A stretch of DNA of 64,000 nt from Actinostola sp. cb2023 (GCA_033675265.1 JAUJYZ010001540.1:719501-783500), one strand, 5' to 3'. Shown: positions 1-12,223, counted from the first letter of the stretch. The notes: generated by a model from the sequence alone, not told the origin. Made by a program: numbers and translations.

Positions 1-678
1 AACGACCATCGTAAGTACACGACTAAGCGTTGTTAGACCGATAGTGCGCCATCACTTAGTAGTGAATACATAACGACCATCGTAAGTACACGACTAAGCG
101 TTGTTAGACCGATAGTGCGCCATCACTTAGCAGTGAATACATAACGACCATCGTAAGTATACACGACTAAGCGTTGTTAGACCGATAGTGCGCCATCACT
201 TAGTAGTGAATACATAACGACCATCGTAAGTATACGACTAAGCGTTGTTAGACCGATAGTGCGCCATCACTTAGCAGTGAATACATAACGACCATCGTAA
301 GTACACGACTAAGCAATAGTGCGGCGCCATCACTTAGTAGTGAATACATAACGACCATCGTAAGTATACGACTAAGCGTTGTTAGACCGATAGTGCGCCA
401 TAACTTAGCAGTGAATACATAACGACCATCGTAAGTATACGACTAAGCGTTGTTAGACCGATAGTGCGCCATCACTTAGCAGTGAATACATAACGACCAT
501 CGTAAGTATACGACTAAGCGTTGTTAGACCGATAGTGCGCCATCACTTAGTAGTGAATACATAACGACCATCGTAAGTACACGACTAAGCAATAGTGCGG
601 CGCCATCACTTAGCAGTGAATACATAACGACCATCGTAAGTACACGACTATAAGCAATAGTGCGGCGCCATCACTTAG
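1..678. repeat. 71-bp satellite array
   Basis: Head-to-tail copies of a 71-bp unit (aacgaccatcgtaagtacac...gtgaatacat) run from the window edge to just before a 3' splice site at 700-701. At least nine copies are visible. Some copies (near 310, 590 and 650) lack the gttgttagaccga block and instead read agcaatagtgcggcgcc, so two sub-variants are interspersed. A splice acceptor follows within 25 bases, so the array is probably intronic in the SEA-domain gene. Its left end lies outside the window. Confidence 0.95.
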
Positions 679-701
679 TTGTATTACTTGATTTCTTTCA
701 G

Positions 702-811
702 ATCAAAATCATCTTTGACAGCGTGCCTAATTTCGTAGATGATAGCGTTGAAAGTATAAGGTACGAAATATGTAAGCATGTTGATAGAAACCATGAAGAT
801 GATGGTGGTGG

Positions 812-849
<38 letters not shown>

Positions 850-3800
850 GTGATTTGATAATGTGATTATGATGATGATATGTGATTATAATGATGATGG
901 TGGTGATGAGGATGATGGAGGTGATGATGGTAATGATTATCCTATTCTATAATTATTGCAATGTGATGTCAGTGATGCTATATTAATAATTATGACAAAT
1001 ATGTGTCATGATGATAAGATGGCGAAGATGGTAAAATTGGTAACACCGTGTGATCGATCTCTGTTTTTGCAGCAACGGTCCAGACTCGCATCCATTCGTT
1101 CGTATCGTATTGAGATTCAAACCTGGAGATAACAACCCTGGTGACAAGATCAGACAACTAGTCAAGTCAGGCCTCCTTGGCGATATACCAATCTTTACTG
1201 ATTATCTCAGTAAGTTGCTTTAATCAATCCATTTACTGAGATGGGTTACCTGTGGTCAGGCCTTTACGGCGAGTGGGTTACCTGTGGTCAGGGTTTTTGA
1301 CCGAGAGGGAATAAGTCGAGAAGGAGGCTGACCTCAGGAAGGTCTTCGTGTAGCTGCACAAATTGTCCTGGCTATTGTTTTATATGTAAAAACAATACAT
1401 AGAACGACAATAGAACAAGGACTATTGTGCAGCTACACGAAGACCTGACCCGGATAAAAGGCCATAACTGAGGCTGTACGAGTAGTTTAGGCTCAGCTTA
1501 GACGCGTTAAGGTGTGGTTTATTTCTCGCACGGAGGCAAGCTAGGGATGCGAACACAGTACTTCGTTAAATGTGTTACTTTCTACTGTCCCAACAGATGG
1601 TCAAATACCAGGTACCACACCCCCACCAGCACCCAGTAAAGAATCAAGCCAACCACCATCCCCAACCAAAGCTTTTGTATCCTATCACCCACCCACACAG
1701 GAGAAAACACAACCACCAGCTCCAGTCCCCACTCAGGGATATGTTAAAACCACTGAGCCGCCTGCCCAACGTAAGTAGATACGACACATGTTGTATACGA
1801 CCAAATTAGTCCGACATGATGATTGATTTTATTAATAGTAATGTACATTTTGATTGACAGCTAAAACACTGTCTGGTCATTTCACACTCGATCAAATATG
1901 GTATCCATTTATGGACAACATCAACAGTGCAACCGATAAAATACTGTCTGATGACGTCGCAAATGCGGTAAGTTTACTTTATGGTGCAGTGTTGAATTGC
2001 TGTCTGTGGGGGTGGTGATACTGGTGGGGGTAGTAAGGGTGGTAGTGATAGGGGTAATAGTGGTGGTGGTAGTGGTAGGGGTAGTAGTAGTAGGGGTAGT
2101 AGTGGTAGGGGTAGTGGTAGGGGTAGTAGGAGTAAGGGTGGTAAGTTTACTTTATGGTACATGTGGTGCAGTGTTGAATTGCTGTCTGTGGGGGTGGTGA
2201 TACTGGTGGGGGTAGTAAGGGTGGTAGTGATAGGGGTAGTAGTGGTAGGGGTAGTGGTAGGGGTAGTAGGAGGGGTAGTAGGAGTATGATTGGTAGTGAT
2301 ATGGGTAATAGTGGTGGTCGTAGGGGTAGTAGTGGTAGGGGTAGCAGTGGTAGGGGTAGTGGTAGGGGTAAAAAAGTAGTGGTAGTGGTAGGTAGTGGTA
2401 GTGGTAGTGGAGGTGGTGGTAGTGGTAGTGGTGGTAGTAGTAGGGGTGGTAGTGGTAGTGGAGGTGGTAGTAGTGGTAGTGGTAGTGGTAGTAGTAGGTA
2501 GTGGTAGTGGTAGTGGTAGTAGTAGTGGTAGTAGTAGTAGTAGGGGTGGTAGTGGTAGTGGTAGTGGTAGTGGTAGTGGTAGTAGTAGTGGTAGTGGTAG
2601 TAGTAGTGGTAGTGGTGGTAGTAGTAGGGGTGGTAGTAGTGGTAGTGGTGGTAGTAGTAGTGGGGTGGTGGTAGTAGTAGGGGTGGTAGTAGTAGGGGTG
2701 GTAGTGGTAGTAGTAGTAGGGGTGGTAGTGGTAGTGGTAGTGGAGGTGGTAGTAGTGGTAGTGGTGGTAGTAGTAGGGGTGGTAGTGATAGTGGTGGTAG
2801 TGGTAGTGGTAGTAGTAGTAGGGGTGGTAGTGGTAGTGGTAGTGGTAGTGGTAAGGGTAGTGGTAGGGATAGTAGGAGTAAGGGTGGTAGTGATAGGGGT
2901 GGTAGTGGTAGGGGTAGTGGTAGTAGGGGTAGGGGTAGTAGGAGTATGATTTGTAGTGATATGGGTAATAGTGGTGGTGGTAGGGGTAGTAGTGGTAGGG
3001 GTAGTAGTGGTAGAGGTAGTGGTAGTAGTAGTAGTGGTGGTAGTAGTAGGGGTGGTAGTGGTGGGTAGTGGAAGGTGGTGGTAGTAGTAGTAGGGGTGGT
3101 AGTGGTAGTGGTAGTAGTAGTGGTAGTGGTAGTGGTAGTGGTAGTGGTAGTGGTAGTAGGATAGTAGTAGGAGTAGGGGTGGTAGTGCTAGTGGTAGTAG
3201 TGGTAGTGGTGGTAGTAGTAGGGGTGGTAGTGGTAGTGGTGGTAGTGGTAGTAGTAGTAGGGGTGGTAATGGTAGTGGTAGTAGTAGTGGTAGTGGTAGT
3301 GGTAGTAGTAGTGGTAGGGATAGTAGTTCTTCTTCTTCTTTAGTAGGGGTGGTAGTGGTAGTGGTAGTAGTGACAAGTGGTGGTGGTGGTAGTGGAGTGG
3401 TAGTGGTAGTGGTAGTGGTAGTGGTAGTGGATTGGTAGTGGTGTGGTAAGGTTTAGGGTAGTGGTAGTGGTAGTGGTAGGTTGGGTAGTGGTAGTGACTA
3501 AGTACAGGTAGTGAGTAGTGGTAGTAGGGTAGTGGTAGTGGTAGTGGTAGTGGTAGTGGTAGTGGTAGTGGTAGTGGTACCGACGTGGTAGTGGTAGTGG
3601 TCCGGTAGTGGTAGTGGTAGTGGTAGTGGTAGTGGTAGTGGTAGTGGTAGTGGTAGTGGTAGTGGTGGTAGTGGTAGTGGTAGTGGTAGTGGTAGTGGTA
3701 GTGGTAGTGGTAGTGGTAGTGGTAGTGGTAGTGGTAGTGGTAATGGTAGTATGGTAGTGGTAGTGGGCCAAGTAGTAGTGGTAGTGGTAGTGGTAGTGGT

Positions 3801-6800
3801 AGTGGTAGTGGTAGTGGATAGTGGGAGTGTAGTGGTAGTGGTAGTGGTAGTGGTAGTTATAGGTAGTGGTTATGGTAGTGGTAGTGGTAGGCCAAAGTGG
3901 TAGTGGTAGTGGTAGTGGTAGTGACCAGTGTGGTAGTAGTGGTGGTAGTGGTATGGTAGTGGTAGTGGTAGTGGTAGTGGTAGTGGTAGTGGTAGTGGTA
4001 GTGGTAGTGGTAGTGGTAGTGGTAGTGGTAGTGGTAGTGGTAGTGGTAGTGGTAGTGGTAGTGGTAGTGGTAGTGGTAGTGGTAGTGGTAGTGGTAGTGG
4101 TAGTGGTAGTGGTAGTGGTAGTGGTAGTGGTAGTGGTAGTGGTAGTGGTAGTGGTAGTGGTAGTGGTAGTGGTAGTGGTAGTGGTAGTGGTAGTGGTAGT
4201 GGTAGTGGTAGTGGTAGTGGTAGTGGTAGTGGTAGTGGTAGTGGTAGTGGTAGTGGTAGTGGTAGTGGTAGTGGTAGTGGTAGTGGTAGTGGTAGTGGTA
4301 GTGGTAGTGGTAGTGGTGGTAGTGGTAGTGGTAGTGGTAGTGGTAGTGGTAGGGATAGTAGGAGTAGCGGTGGTAGTGGTAGTGGTAGTGGTAGTGGTAG
4401 TGGTAGTGGTAGTGGTAGTGGTAGTGGTAGTGGTAGTGGTAGTGGTAGTGGTAGTGGTAGTGGTAGTGGTAGTGGTAGTGGTAGTGGTAATGGTAGTGGT
4501 AGTGGTAGTGGTAGTGGTAGTGGTAGTGGTAGTGGTAGTGGTAGTGGTAGTGGTAGTGGTAGTGGTAGTGGTAGTGGTAGTGGTAGTAGTGGTAGTGGTA
4601 GTGGTAGTGGTAGTGGTAGTAGTAGTGGTAGGTAGTGGTAGTGGTAGTGGTAGTGGTAGTGGTAGTGGTAGGGATAGTAGGAGTAGGGGTGGTAGTGGTA
4701 GTGGTAGTGGTAGTGGTAGTGGTAGGGATAGTAGGAGTAGGGGTGGTAGTGGTAGTGGTAGTGGTAGTGGTAGTGGTAGTGGTAGTGGTAGTGGTAGTGG
4801 TAGTGGTAGTGGTAGTGGTAGTGGTAGTGGTAGTGGTAGTGGTAGTGGTAGTGGTATGTGATCCTGATTTATTATTGAGTACTTTAACTTATTCAAGTTT
4901 TCACACAGATCAAAGACGCGTACAAACCACTCAATGTCGGTGTCAAAATCACAGGTTTAAGGTGAGACCATCTCATGAACCGTTCATCCTTTTTTTAACT
5001 TTCAACAACTTAATATTTCCCCCTTGTTTATACTTTATTACTTGTTAATTAATTGTAGCCACACCTCTATTGGAAACTAACTTTATTTAGTTGAATATGG
5101 TTAGCGTGGTTAAATAAAGTTCTTCTTCTTCTTTTTTAACAGCCGCTCACCTGACGGCAAGATTCAAGTGAATTACGTCATCACTTTTCCTCTAAATGTG
5201 ACACCAACCCTCAAACCCTTGGATGACGCTATGACGAATGGCTTTCTAGGAGGATTCCCAATATACAGTAAGGTTTTGGGTCATGGTTACTGACTAAGGC
5301 ACCGCCCAATATACAGTAAGGTTTTGGGTCATGGTTACTGACTAAGGCACCGCCCAATATACAGTAAGGTTTTGAGTCATGGTTACTGACTAAGGCCCCG
5401 CCCAATATACAGTAAGGTTTTGGGTCATGGTTACTGACTAAGGCCCCGTCTACACGTATATAGACGTACCGACGTCTATATGCATGGAAAGTTGTCCGTC
5501 TACACTAGCGTTTTCGAATCGTTTTTAACCGTTCACTGATAATTGTAGAAAGACGCTTTAAGTTGCACGTGAGCCATTGGTTCCGCACTTCATAATATAT
5601 TCCAATGGGAGGGGAGTGGAGGGGAGGTGATTTAGATAATCGTATAGTTTCAAATACTAATTGTCAGTTCATGGTTTTATAGCCGGCAAACTAGCTGATG
5701 TTACAACTCCAGCACCAACAGCTGCTGCTCCAACTGTATCACAAAGTAAGCGGATATAATCCAAGTACATCACTTTGTAGCGATGGCAGACTAATTGATT
5801 TTATATTTGCTAAGGTTGGTATAATAATCAAACAAGCCAAACAAGTTATCCAGACCAAACTGGTTATACAGGACAAACAGGTTACACCGGGCAAGCAAAC
5901 CAAACCAGTTACACAGGCCAAACCGGTTATCCTGGACAAACCAGTCAAGCTACTCCACAAACTGCACCTGCCATACCACCCTTGTCGACTGGACAAACTA
6001 GTTACACCGGATCGACCAACCAGACCAGTTATACAGGACAAACTGGTTATACAGGACAAACCAATCAAACCAGTTACACAGACCAAACGGCTTATTCAGG
6101 ACAAACCAATCAAGTTGCCCCAACTCCACCAACTGCACCTGCGATACCGCCCTTGTCAGAAGTTCCAATTCTCCCTGCGAACCCTCCTGTAGTAAAGTAC
6201 GAGCCGGGAGTGGTTCCTTTACCAAAAGGTAATGTCTAATAAATAATTAATTAAATGAATGAATGAATGAATAAATGATTAATTAAATGAATGAATGAAT
6301 GAATAAATGATTAATTAAATGAATGAATGAATGAATAAATGATTAATTAAATGAATGAATGAATGAATAAATGATTAATTAAATGAATGAATAAACGCAC
6401 GAACGAACAAACGAATGGATAAACGAACGAACGAATGGATGAACGAACGAACGAATGAATGAACGAACAAACGAATGGATAAACGAACGAACGAATGGAT
6501 GAACGAACGAACGAATGAATGAACGAACAAACGAATGGATAAACGAACGAACGAATGGATGAACGAACGAACGAATGAATGAATGAACAAACGAATGGAT
6601 GAACGAACAAACGAATGAATGAAGGGACGAACGAATTAATGAATGATCGAATAAATAAATGAATGAATGTACGAATGAATGAATGAATGAACAGTATGAT
6701 GTGATGCTCGCAAAGCATTATTGGAAATCTTTGCTTTTAATTACAAAGTGTCCCGTGATTCAGTCCGTCTTAATTCATTCCTTCATCGAATCAAACTCAC

Positions 6801-9534
6801 TAAAAATCATGTCAAATTGTGTCAGGTATTCCTCATTCATGTGAGGAAATACGATCCTACGGAATTGGCAATGAAGATGGCGAATACGTCATACAGGCGA
6901 GGCCCCAGTGCCATCTGAGTATCATATGTCAGAATATGGAGGAACCCCATCCAAAAGAGTACCTGGGTGGACCTTCGCAGAAAGAGTGGATGTACTATCA
7001 CTATGCTGTCTTGATCAAACTTTCTTCACATGATAAAGAAACAATAGATAAACGCGCTTGTCTGGAAAACACAGGTATGTATTGTTGCTGACGTTGGTGG
7101 TGCAGTGGTGGTCAGGGGCGGATCCAGTGGTGGTGGAGGTGGTGGTGATGATGCTGGTAATGCAGTGGTGGTGATGATGCCCCCCCCCCCGGTGGTGCAG
7201 TGGTGGTGATGATGCTGGTAATGATTGACGTGTGCAGTGGTGCCCAGATGATGCTGGTAATGATGCGGTGGTTTCGTGGTCTGGTGGTGCTGGTAATCTG
7301 AGTGGTGGTGATGATGCAGTGGTGGTGATGATGCTGGTAATGATGACGGATGAGTGGTGGTGGACCCTTAGTGGGATGATGCTGGTAATGATGACGGTGA
7401 TTGCAGTGGTGGTGATGATGCTGGTATGATGATGACGGTGTTGCAGTGGTGGTGATGATGCTGGTAATGATGACGGTGTTGCAGTGGTGGTGATGATGCT
7501 GGTAATGATGACGGTGGTGCAGTGGTGGTGATGATGCTGGTAATGATGACGGTGTTGCAGTGGTGGTGATGATGCTGGTAATGATGATGACGGTGTTGCA
7601 GTGGTGGTGATGATGCTGGTATGATGCATGATGACGGTGTTGCAGTGGTGGTGATGATGCTGGTAATGATGACGGTGTTGCAGTGGTGGTGATGATGCTG
7701 GTAATGATGACGGTGGTGCAGTGATGTGGTAATGATGATGCAGTGGTGGTGATGGCTGGTAATGATGATGACGGTGGTGCAGTGGTGGTGATGATGCTGG
7801 TAATGATGACGGTGGTGCAGTGGTGGTGATGATGCTGGTAATGATGACGGTGGTGCAGTGGTGGTGATGATGCTGGTAATGATGACGGTGGTGCAGTGTG
7901 GTGGTGATGATGCTGGTGTGATGCAGTGGTGGTGATGATGCTGGTAATGATGACGGTGGTGCAGTGGTGGTGATGATGCTGGTAATGATGATGGTATGTG
8001 CAGTGGTGGTGATGATGCTGCTGGTAATGATGACGGTGGTGCAGTGGTGGTGATGATGCTGGTAATGATGATGGTGGTGCAGTGGTGGTGATGATGCTGG
8101 TAATGATGACGGTGGTGCGGTGGTGTGATGATGCTGGTAATGATGACGGTGGTAATTGCAGTGGTGGTATGATGCTGGTAATGATGGTAATGTGATGATG
8201 CTGGTAATGATGACGGTGGTAATGATGACGGTGGTGCAGTGGTGGTGATGATGCTGGTAATGATGACGGTGGTGCAATGATGTGCAGTGGTGGTGATGAT
8301 GCTGGTAATGATGACGGTGGTGCAGTGGTGGTGATGATGCTGGTAATGATGACGGTGGTGCAGTGGTGCTGGTAATGATGATGACGGTGGTGCAGTGGTG
8401 GTGGTGATGCTGGTAATGATGATGACGGTGGTGCAGTGGTGGTGATGATGCAGTGGTGGTGATGATGCTGATGACGGTGGTGCAGTGGTGATGTGGTGAT
8501 GGTGGATGATGACGGTGGTGCAGTGGTAATGATGCTGGTGGTGCGGTGGTGCAGTGGTGGTGATGATGCTGGTAATGATGACGGTGGTGCAGTGGTGGTG
8601 ATGACGCTGGTAATGATGACGGTGGTGCAGTGGTGGTGATGATGCTGGTAATGATGACGGTGGTGCAGTGGTGGTGATGACGCTGGTAATGATGACGGTG
8701 TTGTTGGTAGTGGTAGTAGTGGTAGTAGTGCTGCTGCTACATGCTGATGATGATAAGACTCAACACTGAATGACAACCACATTCTCGTGTTTTTATCATT
8801 TCCAGGAAATGGTCGTGAATTTATCGCTAAAGTTATGGCTGCCGATGCAGCGCAAGGAAACCCTCTCGTCCCTTGGAAAACCAACATAAAGAGAATGATT
8901 CATTCTTACATCGGTGACAAGCGAAAAAAGAGAAGATCTTTGGAAGATATGGATATAACTCTTTGTACTAAAGCTATTAAGATCTACAAAAGGTAATTCG
9001 AACTCAATTCGAAGTATTTTAATTAATTCAAATGTCATTTAGATATAATTTCCCCAATTCCCTTACATTTTCCTCCTCCTCTCCCTCCCATTCCCCTAGG
9101 ACCACTACGCAGACTATATATACAATATTGGCGCGGTTAAACTATGAGAATTACTATACTAATGTACTAACTCTCCTCGGTTAATGAGCCAAAAGCGCGC
9201 GCTATTTTTGGTTTACTCTGTGCTATAAACTTCTCTTACAGTGTGGACACTCGAACCGTGAACACTTCAAGTTTTTTTCGAACTTTTTTTTTCGAACTTT
9301 CTATTGCCTCATAGCCTCTCAAATGGAGCATTGAGTTTAAATACACTTAGTGATCAAAATAAATCATTTTTCTGATCAATTTGCTCAATCGATAATTTAT
9401 ATATGTGTGTTAGAAAAAACCTAAGTGTTCACGGTTCGAGTGTCCATACTGTAAGTCCATTTCTGATCGTCTCTTTACCCATCCAGGTTCTAACTGATAT
9501 TTCTGCTTTGTTGTTTCTTAGGTACATGCGCTAA
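702..9534 (+). CDS. SEA-domain extracellular protein (5' part missing), GON-like C-terminal region
   Basis: Exons read from the sequence with consistent phases: 702-760, 1073-1209, 1597-1770, 1861-1967, 4909-4961, 5143-5267, 5683-5745, 5815-6228, 6826-7074, 8806-8992, 9522-9534 (stop TAA). Exons 1-2 encode the second half of one SEA-type domain ([12 protein letters not shown]...[13 protein letters not shown]). Exons 4-6 encode a whole second one ([19 protein letters not shown]...[13 protein letters not shown]). Proline-rich and then [15 protein letters not shown] linkers follow, with N-x-T sequons. The 6826 exon has a C..I...DGEY...C.NM..P.EYL pattern resembling a GON domain. The last large exon carries a basic RKKRR stretch of unknown role. 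SEA domains are known from secreted and membrane glycoproteins; the classic cleavage motif is not seen. The start, signal peptide and any upstream domains are off-window. The SEA call is fairly firm; the GON call is tentative. Confidence 0.75.
787..930. repeat. GAT/GGT-rich microsatellite in intron
   Basis: Imperfect gatgatgatggtg runs directly after the donor of the 702-760 exon. The 68-residue Asp-rich frame across it is a repeat artefact. Confidence 0.85.
1341..1445. mobile_element. Hairpin MITE
   Basis: Inverted arms ggtcttcgtgtagctgcaca / tgtgcagctacacgaagacc enclose about 60 AT-rich bases in the intron between the 1073 and 1597 exons. There is no coding capacity. The arms and size fit a small foldback or MITE; superfamily not assigned. 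Confidence 0.7.
1968..4858. repeat. GGTAGT hexanucleotide mega-array filling an intron
   Basis: Nearly the whole 2.9-kb intron splitting the second SEA domain consists of (GGTAGT)n and variants (ggtagtagtagg, ggtaggggtag). The cleanest tract is about 3955-4320 and 4370-4620. The first ~85 intronic bases (gtaagtttactttatgg...gatagggg) are repeated at about 2140-2230, showing local duplication during expansion. The strand is strongly G-rich, with GG every six bases, so two-tier G-quadruplexes are possible. Frames of poly-Val or Gly-Ser on plus, and poly-Thr or Pro-Leu on minus, are repeat artefacts. Confidence 0.95.
5257..5448 (+). repeat. 48-bp x4 tandem repeat containing a 5' splice site
   Basis: Four consecutive 48-bp units begin at 5257, 5305, 5353 and 5401. 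Each starts with cccaatatacagtaaggttt, the last 11 exonic bases plus the donor of the SEA exon ending at 5267. Four nearly identical splice donors are therefore lined up; only the first is in the expected place for phase 1 joining to 5683. Confidence 0.95.
6236..6706. repeat. GAAT/GAAC tetranucleotide array
   Basis: Intronic (ATGAATGA)n with a higher-order block (aaacgaatggataaacgaac) repeated three times around 6410-6590, between the 5815-6228 and 6826-7074 exons. Frames rich in SFIRSFIHSF on minus are artefacts. Confidence 0.95.
7090..8745. repeat. ~36-bp GTGGTGATGATGCTGGTAATGA minisatellite
   Basis: A degenerate tandem array with core gtggtgatgatgctggtaat gatgacggtggtgca fills the intron between the 7074 donor and the 8805 acceptor. 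It begins beside gtcaggggcggatccagt, which resembles a hAT-type terminal repeat, so it may have grown inside a transposon remnant. His/Pro/Ser-rich frames of 420-590 residues on minus are artefacts. Confidence 0.95.
9239..9451. mobile_element. Tc1/mariner-like MITE with TA duplication
   Basis: Terminal inverted repeats CAGTGTGGACACTCGAACCG / CGGTTCGAGTGTCCATACTG (about 29 bp) are bounded by TA at 9237-9238 and 9452-9453. The inside is AT-rich and non-coding. CAGT ends and TA duplications are typical of mariner-type elements. It sits in the last intron of the SEA-domain gene. Confidence 0.85.
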
Positions 9535-10188
9535 GTCTTGTAGAGTTTCTCTCCGACGAAAAGAGTATCAAGGCTCCTATGACAAGACTGTAAATGCTTT
9601 TGGTAGAAAATTAGTTGCATGTATTTTTGTAGTAAAATATTTCGTCTCACTAGAAACAAAAAAAAACCCTTATTGATGAATCAGGCACCGTATCCCTATA
9701 GTAAAGCAATCGAAATGAAAGACGATATATTAAATGATTCAGTTTTGATCATAAAAAGATGATCCATTCAACGCAGTCACGTGATAAACAGATGTCAGAT
9801 AGCGTCATGTGTTAAGTACCACGTGACACAAATCCCAATGCAGATATTCCTATTCTTGAGCACAAAATAATTAATCAGTTTTCAATCAGTTTTCAATCAA
9901 TTGAGGAATCAATAGGCAGATTCATTATCTGATTTCAAGTTTTTGTTTTTTTTGGTTTAATTTGACTTTGATTTCTTTGAAGAGAAAAGTTTAGTTTTTG
10001 ATTGAAGCGCGCGTGACACAAAAACCCGTGATTGTCGAGGGTTTTGTGCGGCTTAAAACACTGTTCAAGAGTTGCTCTATCCTGTAACCCTTCAGCAGTA
10101 ACCAGAAATCTTTGTCAGATCTCGGATGTCAGGATGCACGACTAATCATTTCATCGATTAGTTACGTCACTCAATGTTTACTGGCATA

Positions 10189-10358
10189 GAGTTGTTTTCG
10201 TAGGAGTGGAAAACCTACGATACCGTGACACTCAAATGGCTTCCTTTCGGAACCAATCAAAAAGTGTGCAGATGAATCATCCAATCAAACTCTTTCAATA
10301 CGGCAAGGTGCGGTGCGGTGGCGGTGCGGTAACTTTCCCACTCATACGAAAATGACTC
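10189..10358. mobile_element. MITE, GAGTCGTTTTCGTATGAGTGG family, copy 1
   Basis: The ends GAGTTGTTTTCGTAGGAGTGG and CCACTCATACGAAAATGACTC are inverted repeats flanked by TA. A second copy lies at 40065-40189. The inside is GC-rich (gcggtgcggtggcggtgcgg). Confidence 0.8.
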
Positions 10359-10837
10359 TATCCGCTGTACTAAAAACAATGGCGGACTGCACATTCACCC
10401 ATGATCCTCTGCGCACAGAAACCATTACAAAATGATACCTCAGAGCATAGAGTTTTGTAATAACAGATTGACAGAATGAAGCCGTGCTGCAATTAATCTA
10501 TAGAAATGTGCGAAACATGGCACTAATTTAGTTTCGCAAAGGATTGTGGTAAAATGTACCTGAGCCGCCATCTTTTTCTATACAGCGTCCATGTTGGATT
10601 ATCGCAACATACAATAGCGCGGTCCATATAGCGCGGTAGTGTGTGATGAGGTAGTACCTACTAATTGTTAATTAATTCGCTAGTACATTTTTCAAAATGT
10701 ACAGATCATAATATGTTCTTATTTTCTTAAAATAACGTGAATTAAAAAAAGTACATCATTTTGTACCAAATAACGTCGAGTTTGTTTGTTTGTTTGTGTA
10801 CGATGGGAGGGGAGGGTAGGATAGACAGGTTCATCGC

Positions 10838-10919
10838 ATTCTCGTACCCAGACCCTTCTCAGCTTTCTAACGAAATATCGATATATTTAGAAAGCTGAGA
10901 AGGGTCTGGGTACGAGAAT
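10838..10919. mobile_element. Compact hairpin element
   Basis: Almost perfect arms attctcgtacccagaccctt ... aagggtctgggtacgagaat, each about 35 bases, surround a short AT-rich loop. A half copy (ccccagacccttctcagctt) occurs at about 56451, so it is dispersed. Confidence 0.7.
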
Positions 10920-11587
10920 AGATTCATCGGCGATAACTCGTGCATTTCATGTTCTAACCAAAAAACAAAGTTAACATTGATTTTGATTTTTGATTTTGAT
11001 TTTGATTCTATTTACACCATTTTTTTACAATATTAATAAATAAGGTAGAAACAAACATTACAGTGACATTTATAATTACTCGGGCTCCCTATGGAAGGCC
11101 CGATTCTAAAAATGCAAGCCGGTCGTCGTTGACCTCAAATCGCCATGGCCAACTGGGTTCTACAGCGCATGCGCCCTGTGCCGGCCGCTAAGATAATCAC
11201 CGAAGGCTCACAAATCTAAATGAGGACCACAAGAGACTAAGCCAGTACCTTTTAGGGTGTCAGAAAAAATGATAAGATACCCGAGATAAGCCGGTAATGA
11301 CAGGCCGTCTGTCAAAAGATTTTATAAATAAAATAAATAAAATAAATAAAAATGACAATTGTAGCTTTTGTCACTTATTAGAGTTGGTACTTTTTAGGGG
11401 TAAAAGTTATTTGTTGCGATGCCATGCACCTGTAAGACTCAGGTACCTTTTAAGGGGCATTTTCAAAATATCCGACGAGCATCCCAATTAACCAGTTTAT
11501 CTTTTGAAAAACAATTTTTTTTAGGAAATGTACAATTATAATCGAACTTTGAAGGAAGCACTGATATAAAAGAAAAATAGTTGCTGG

Positions 11588-11793
11588 TTTAGTCGATTTT
11601 TGGACGATTTTTGACCATTTTGCAAAAATGACCATTTTGGACGATTTGTGACCAGTTTGCAAAAATGACCATTTTGGACGAGTTTTGACCATTTTGCATC
11701 AGCTATAATCCACCAAAAATGACCATTTTGGACGATTTTTGACCAGTTTGCATGGGTTAACCCACCCAAAATGGTCGTTTTGAACGATTTGTG
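11588..11793. repeat. Tandem repeat of a gaccattttggacga unit
   Basis: Four to five imperfect copies of a roughly 39-bp unit (tttgcaaaaatgaccatttt ggacgatttgtgacca) lie in tandem, followed immediately by (ttga)n at 11798-11837. Confidence 0.8.
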
Positions 11794-11796
11794 ACT

Positions 11797-11837
<41 letters not shown>

Positions 11838-12223
11838 AAAATCTTTTTACAAACGGCCTACGTCAGCAAAACTGATTTTCAGAAGGACTCTGTGAAGTGA
11901 AGAAAATTATAAATATAAATATAAAAGATAATTATAAAATAATAGAATAATTGGAAATAATAGAATAACTGAAAATATTATATATATATATATATCATAT
12001 CAATGTACAAATATGCTATAAAAGTGATCATGAAGGATTATATATATAGTCTATTCTTCTAACTATAACTACATGTAACCGATAGCTAAACAATATAAAC
12101 TCCGTTTTGGATATTGGTTGGGATTCCTGTGTCAGTATGTCCCAACATCGACTGTCACTACTGAACTGGAGCCATGTAGATCTTGACAAAAACATTTGAT
12201 TAAGTCTTATATCCTTTATAGCC

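Larger units (their letters stand above)
9535..12223. other. Intergenic region without recognised gene
   Basis: This lies between the SEA-gene stop and the cathepsin O start. I see no coding region. It holds a MITE (10189-10358), a hairpin (10838-10919), a 39-bp-type tandem repeat (11588-11793), (TTGA)n (11798-11837) and a short TA tract near 11980-11994. Confidence 0.6.

Noticed and set aside
1..678. CRISPR-like regular array
   Set aside because: Units are contiguous with no unique spacers, in a eukaryotic intron: a satellite.
1968..4858. Interstitial telomere-like repeat
   Set aside because: The unit is GGTAGT, not TTAGGG or a known telomere variant, and no array end or telomeric context is seen.
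3340..4896. 518-residue poly-Thr/Pro-Leu frame and matching poly-Val frames on plus
   Set aside because: Translation of the GGTAGT hexamer, which has no stops in several frames; lies between a proven donor and acceptor.
6347..6718. Phe/Ile/Arg/Ser-rich repeat frames
   Set aside because: Translation of the GAAT/GAAC microsatellite.
7015..8887. His/Pro/Ser-rich frames of 420 and 591 residues on minus
   Set aside because: Artefacts of the ~36-bp intronic minisatellite; antisense to a gene with consistent splice phases.
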